From a bacterium UBA4883 (GTDB taxonomy: Bacteria > Bacillota > Clostridia > Oscillospirales > Acutalibacteraceae): a stretch of DNA of 7,267 nucleotides. This document shows positions 5,848-7,267 of this stretch, piece by piece (position 1 is the stretch's first letter; the number at the start of each line of letters is the position of its first letter). The stretch covers positions 1,558-8,824 of the forward strand of contig DHDF01000023.1 of the NCBI GenBank assembly GCA_002399225.1. The letters run 5' to 3'. Below the pieces are notes generated by a model. The model was not told the origin of the DNA, made no database searches, and worked only from the letters and a program-made list of their open reading frames with translations. A program made the position numbers and the translations under genes.

Positions 5848-6084
5848 CGAAGCGGGGGAGAGCTATAGACCAAAACGGGCTGCCCAATCGAACATAAGCC
5901 GTTTGGCTGATGGCAGACAGGACTGATAGGACGGTTATCATTTCCCTTGTGGGCCTTGGATTGAGAATTAATTTGAAAGGTCTGACAGGGTGTGAAGTAT
6001 GCAGGCTGAATTTTCAATCCATCGTAAGACGTTGAAATCATACATAATAAAATCATAGAATCTCTGTAAAACGTGGAAAAGGTA
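5848..6084. other. Intergenic region without a supported gene
   Basis: No frame here has both a plausible start and recognisable protein content. Open frames on both strands are short and lack ribosome binding sites. The 3' part (about 6025-6060) is A/T-rich and repeats AAATCATA. Nothing resembling a tRNA, an insertion sequence end or a CRISPR repeat was seen. It separates the HTH operon from the dehydrogenase promoter. Confidence 0.6.
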
Positions 6085-6093
6085 TGTTATAAT
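6085..6093 (+). promoter_or_regulatory. Extended -10 promoter for the dehydrogenase
   Basis: TG, one base, then a perfect TATAAT (6088-6093) forms an extended -10 element. The hexamer 17 bp upstream, TGTAAA (6065-6070), is a poor -35, as is usual for extended -10 promoters. Transcription should start near 6100, giving a leader of about 160 nt before the GTG at 6262. Confidence 0.72.
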
Positions 6094-6100
6094 ATTGCGA

Positions 6101-6188
6101 GTTGTTAGGTCCCACGGCGGGCGGGAAATGGGATTCGGCCGTATGACGGTACCACTGAATCCCGGCGACGGAAAAGAAAACCTAAAAC
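6101..6188 (+). ncRNA. Candidate structured 5' leader (possible cis-regulatory RNA)
   Basis: The start of the predicted transcript holds nested complementary segments. GTT and TTAGGT (6101-6110, one bulged G) pair with ACCTAA and AAC (6180-6188), closing an 88-nt domain. Inside, GGGATTC (6130-6136) pairs exactly with GAATCCC (6157-6163), and within that CCGT (6139-6142) pairs with ACGG (6146-6149). CCC (6111-6113) can pair with a nearby GGG. The remaining joints are purine-rich. It does not match any riboswitch class I know, including cobalamin, TPP, T-box, glycine, guanidine or ZTP. About 73 nt of less structured sequence separate it from the start codon, with no internal terminator visible. 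The pairing is seen directly and a regulatory role is inference. Confidence 0.4.
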
Positions 6189-6261
6189 ATTCTAGCGCTT
6201 GGCAATTGGTTTCTGCATTTCAGATGATGGACGCAGACTTGGATGGGCAGAGGTGCTTGCA

Positions 6262-7029
6262 GTGAGTTTTTTAGATCGTTTTATGCTAAAAGATAAAATT
6301 GCGGTTGTGACGGGCGGAGCGCGAGGAATCGGTCGTGAGTGCGCCTTGGCAATGGCGGAAATGGGAGCTGACATCGCCATCTTGGACCTTTTGGACGCTT
6401 CACGTACGGTAGATGAAGTCTTGCAGAGGGGAAGAAAGGCGATCAGCTTTCAAATCGATGTGAGAAAAGAGCAGGAAGTGGATCGCGCTTTTGACGAGAT
6501 TTGCGAAAAGCTTGGACCGGTCAACGTTGTGTTCAGCAACGCGGGAGTCGCATATTGTGAAAACTGCGAAAAAATGTCTTTTTCGGACTGGAAAAATGTG
6601 GTTTCCACCAACCTTAACGGCAATTTTCTTGTAACCCGTGCAGCGGGGCGTAAAATGATCGCCGCTCGGCAAGGTGGTTCAATCATCCTGACGGCATCCA
6701 TGTCCGGGTTTGTTGTGAATTATCCGCAGAATCAGGTGGCCTATAACGCTTCAAAGGCCGGTGTTGTTCAACTTACGCGCAGTTTGGCGTGCGAATGGGC
6801 TCGGTATGGAATTCGGGTCAATTGTATCAGCCCGGGGTACATTCTGACTGAAATGACCCCGCCGACGACGAAAAAAGAGTGGATGGATGCTTGGATTTCA
6901 CGTCTCCCGATGCAGCGGATTGGAACAGCGGACGAATTATGCGGGGCGGTTATATACCTTGCAAGTGAGGCCTCATCTTACACGACAGGATGTAATCTTG
7001 TCGTTGACGGCGGGTACAGCTGCTATTGA
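6262..7029 (+). CDS. Classical short-chain dehydrogenase/reductase, polyol/sugar type
   Basis: A complete 255-residue SDR, the normal length for the classical subfamily. The GTG at 6262 is chosen over the upstream TTG at 6199 because AGAGGTG lies 6 nt before it and the protein then begins MSFLDRFMLKDKIAVVTGG. The cofactor motif TGGARGIG is at 17-24, NAG at 93-95, and the catalytic tetrad is N117, S148, Y161 and K165 (YNASK). D42 at the end of the second strand favours NAD(H) over NADP(H). The segments VAYNASKAGVVQLTRSLACEWA and NCISPGYILTEM, and the end VVDGGYSCY, resemble mannitol dehydrogenase, sorbose reductase and xylitol/arabinitol dehydrogenase relatives, so a polyol/ketose oxidoreduction is likely. 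The exact substrate cannot be named. It has its own promoter and two terminators, so it appears to be a single-gene transcript in the cytoplasm. Confidence 0.9.
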   Translation: MSFLDRFMLKDKIAVVTGGARGIGRECALAMAEMGADIAILDLLDASRTVDEVLQRGRKAISFQIDVRKEQEVDRAFDEICEKLGPVNVVFSNAGVAYCENCEKMSFSDWKNVVSTNLNGNFLVTRAAGRKMIAARQGGSIILTASMSGFVVNYPQNQVAYNASKAGVVQLTRSLACEWARYGIRVNCISPGYILTEMTPPTTKKEWMDAWISRLPMQRIGTADELCGAVIYLASEASSYTTGCNLVVDGGYSCY

Positions 7030-7030
7030 T

Positions 7031-7058
7031 CTCTCCTGTATGTGGAGGAGGGCTTTTT
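7031..7058 (+). terminator. Intrinsic terminator directly after the dehydrogenase
   Basis: CTCTCCT (7031-7037) and AGGAGGG (7046-7052) pair as 7 bp with one G-T, around an 8-nt loop. CTTTTT follows. It begins 1 bp after the stop codon. Confidence 0.65.
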
Positions 7059-7146
7059 AGGCGGCGTCGGCAGCCTCTCTGGCGCAGCCGGCCACGGCTG
7101 TTCCGAATCCTCATCGTATCCTATGAGATCTTTACATGTAATGAAA

Positions 7147-7193
7147 AGAAGCCGCATGACTCTACTGGATTTCCAGCAATCATGCGGCTTTTT
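7147..7193. terminator. Second, strong and possibly bidirectional terminator
   Basis: AAGCCGCATGA (7149-7159) and TCATGCGGCTT (7180-7190) are exact complements. The apical part CTGGA/TCCAG forms a further small hairpin. TTTTT ends the plus-strand side and AAAA precedes the left arm, so it can also work for a minus-strand transcript entering from the right. Confidence 0.85.
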
Positions 7194-7213
7194 ATGTTAT
7201 TTGCTTTCATTAA

Positions 7214-7247
7214 AAAGTTAAACGAAAAGCGCAAGTGACTTAACTTT
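7214..7247. repeat. A/T-rich inverted repeat at the right edge
   Basis: AAAGTTAA (7214-7221) and TTAACTTT (7240-7247) are exact complements with an 18-nt gap. No gene is visible between the terminator at 7193 and the window end. It may belong to the regulatory region of a gene outside the window, or be chance in A/T-rich DNA. Confidence 0.35.
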
Positions 7248-7267
7248 AAAATAAAAAGAGCCCGGAA

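Noticed and set aside
5796..6056. An 86-codon minus-strand frame between the membrane protein and the dehydrogenase promoter
   Set aside because: There is no convincing ribosome binding site and no domain I recognise, and it overlaps the end of the membrane protein gene. A degraded gene cannot be excluded, but nothing supports one.
6101..6188. Leader considered as a T-box or cobalamin riboswitch
   Set aside because: The T-box sequence (a UGGNACCGCG-like segment) and the cobalamin core boxes are absent. GGTACCACTG at 6148-6157 is only a superficial match.
6199..6261. Longer dehydrogenase starting at the TTG at 6199
   Set aside because: It has no ribosome binding site, and the extra 21 residues do not resemble SDR N-termini. 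GTG at 6262 gives the standard 255-residue length.
7026..7238. A 70-codon plus-strand frame after the dehydrogenase
   Set aside because: It runs through both terminators, overlaps the dehydrogenase stop, and has no ribosome binding site of its own or recognisable content.

Overview
The window looks like a chromosomal segment from an anaerobic low-to-mid-GC Firmicute, most likely a clostridium of the Oscillospiraceae/Ruminococcaceae type. This rests on strong AGGAGG-like ribosome binding sites, sigma-A type promoters, TTG and GTG starts, hairpin-plus-T-run terminators, a CsoR/CopZ/CopA copper operon, a DUF1847 protein and a small YozG-like HTH regulator. The genus is inferred from general knowledge, not from a search.

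Minus strand, 3760 down to 1: a copper-responsive operon in the order copA - csoR - copZ - glycosyltransferase. Its promoter has a perfect TTGACA -35 box and a 17-bp spacer that is almost filled by a CsoR palindrome (ATACCCC, 3-nt gap, GGGGTAT). copA and csoR overlap by 4 bp (ATGA), csoR and copZ are 10 bp apart, and copZ and the glycosyltransferase are 29 bp apart with no terminator between them. The expected logic is that Cu(I) binds CsoR and releases the promoter, CopZ carries Cu(I), and CopA exports it. The UGT/MGT-type glycosyltransferase at the end is an unexpected member and runs off the left edge.

Plus strand, 3767 to 5308: a hairpin-forming repeat and the wreck of a radical SAM gene (about 48 codons, cluster motif kept, both ends lost), then a strong promoter driving a cysteine-rich DUF1847 protein. 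A flavin-reductase-domain protein follows, closed by a terminator.

Plus strand, 5317 to 5847: a large perfect inverted repeat that runs into the ribosome binding site of a TTG-started HTH regulator. The regulator overlaps a small two-helix membrane protein, and a weak terminator-like hairpin follows.

Plus strand, 5848 to 7267: about 230 bp with no supported gene, an extended -10 promoter, a roughly 160-nt leader with nested complementary segments that could be a structured regulatory RNA, a complete classical short-chain dehydrogenase of polyol type, two tandem terminators, and an A/T-rich inverted repeat at the right edge.

The points most worth a second look are the glycosyltransferase inside the copper operon, the structured leader before the dehydrogenase, and the nested palindrome that overlaps the HTH gene's ribosome binding site.
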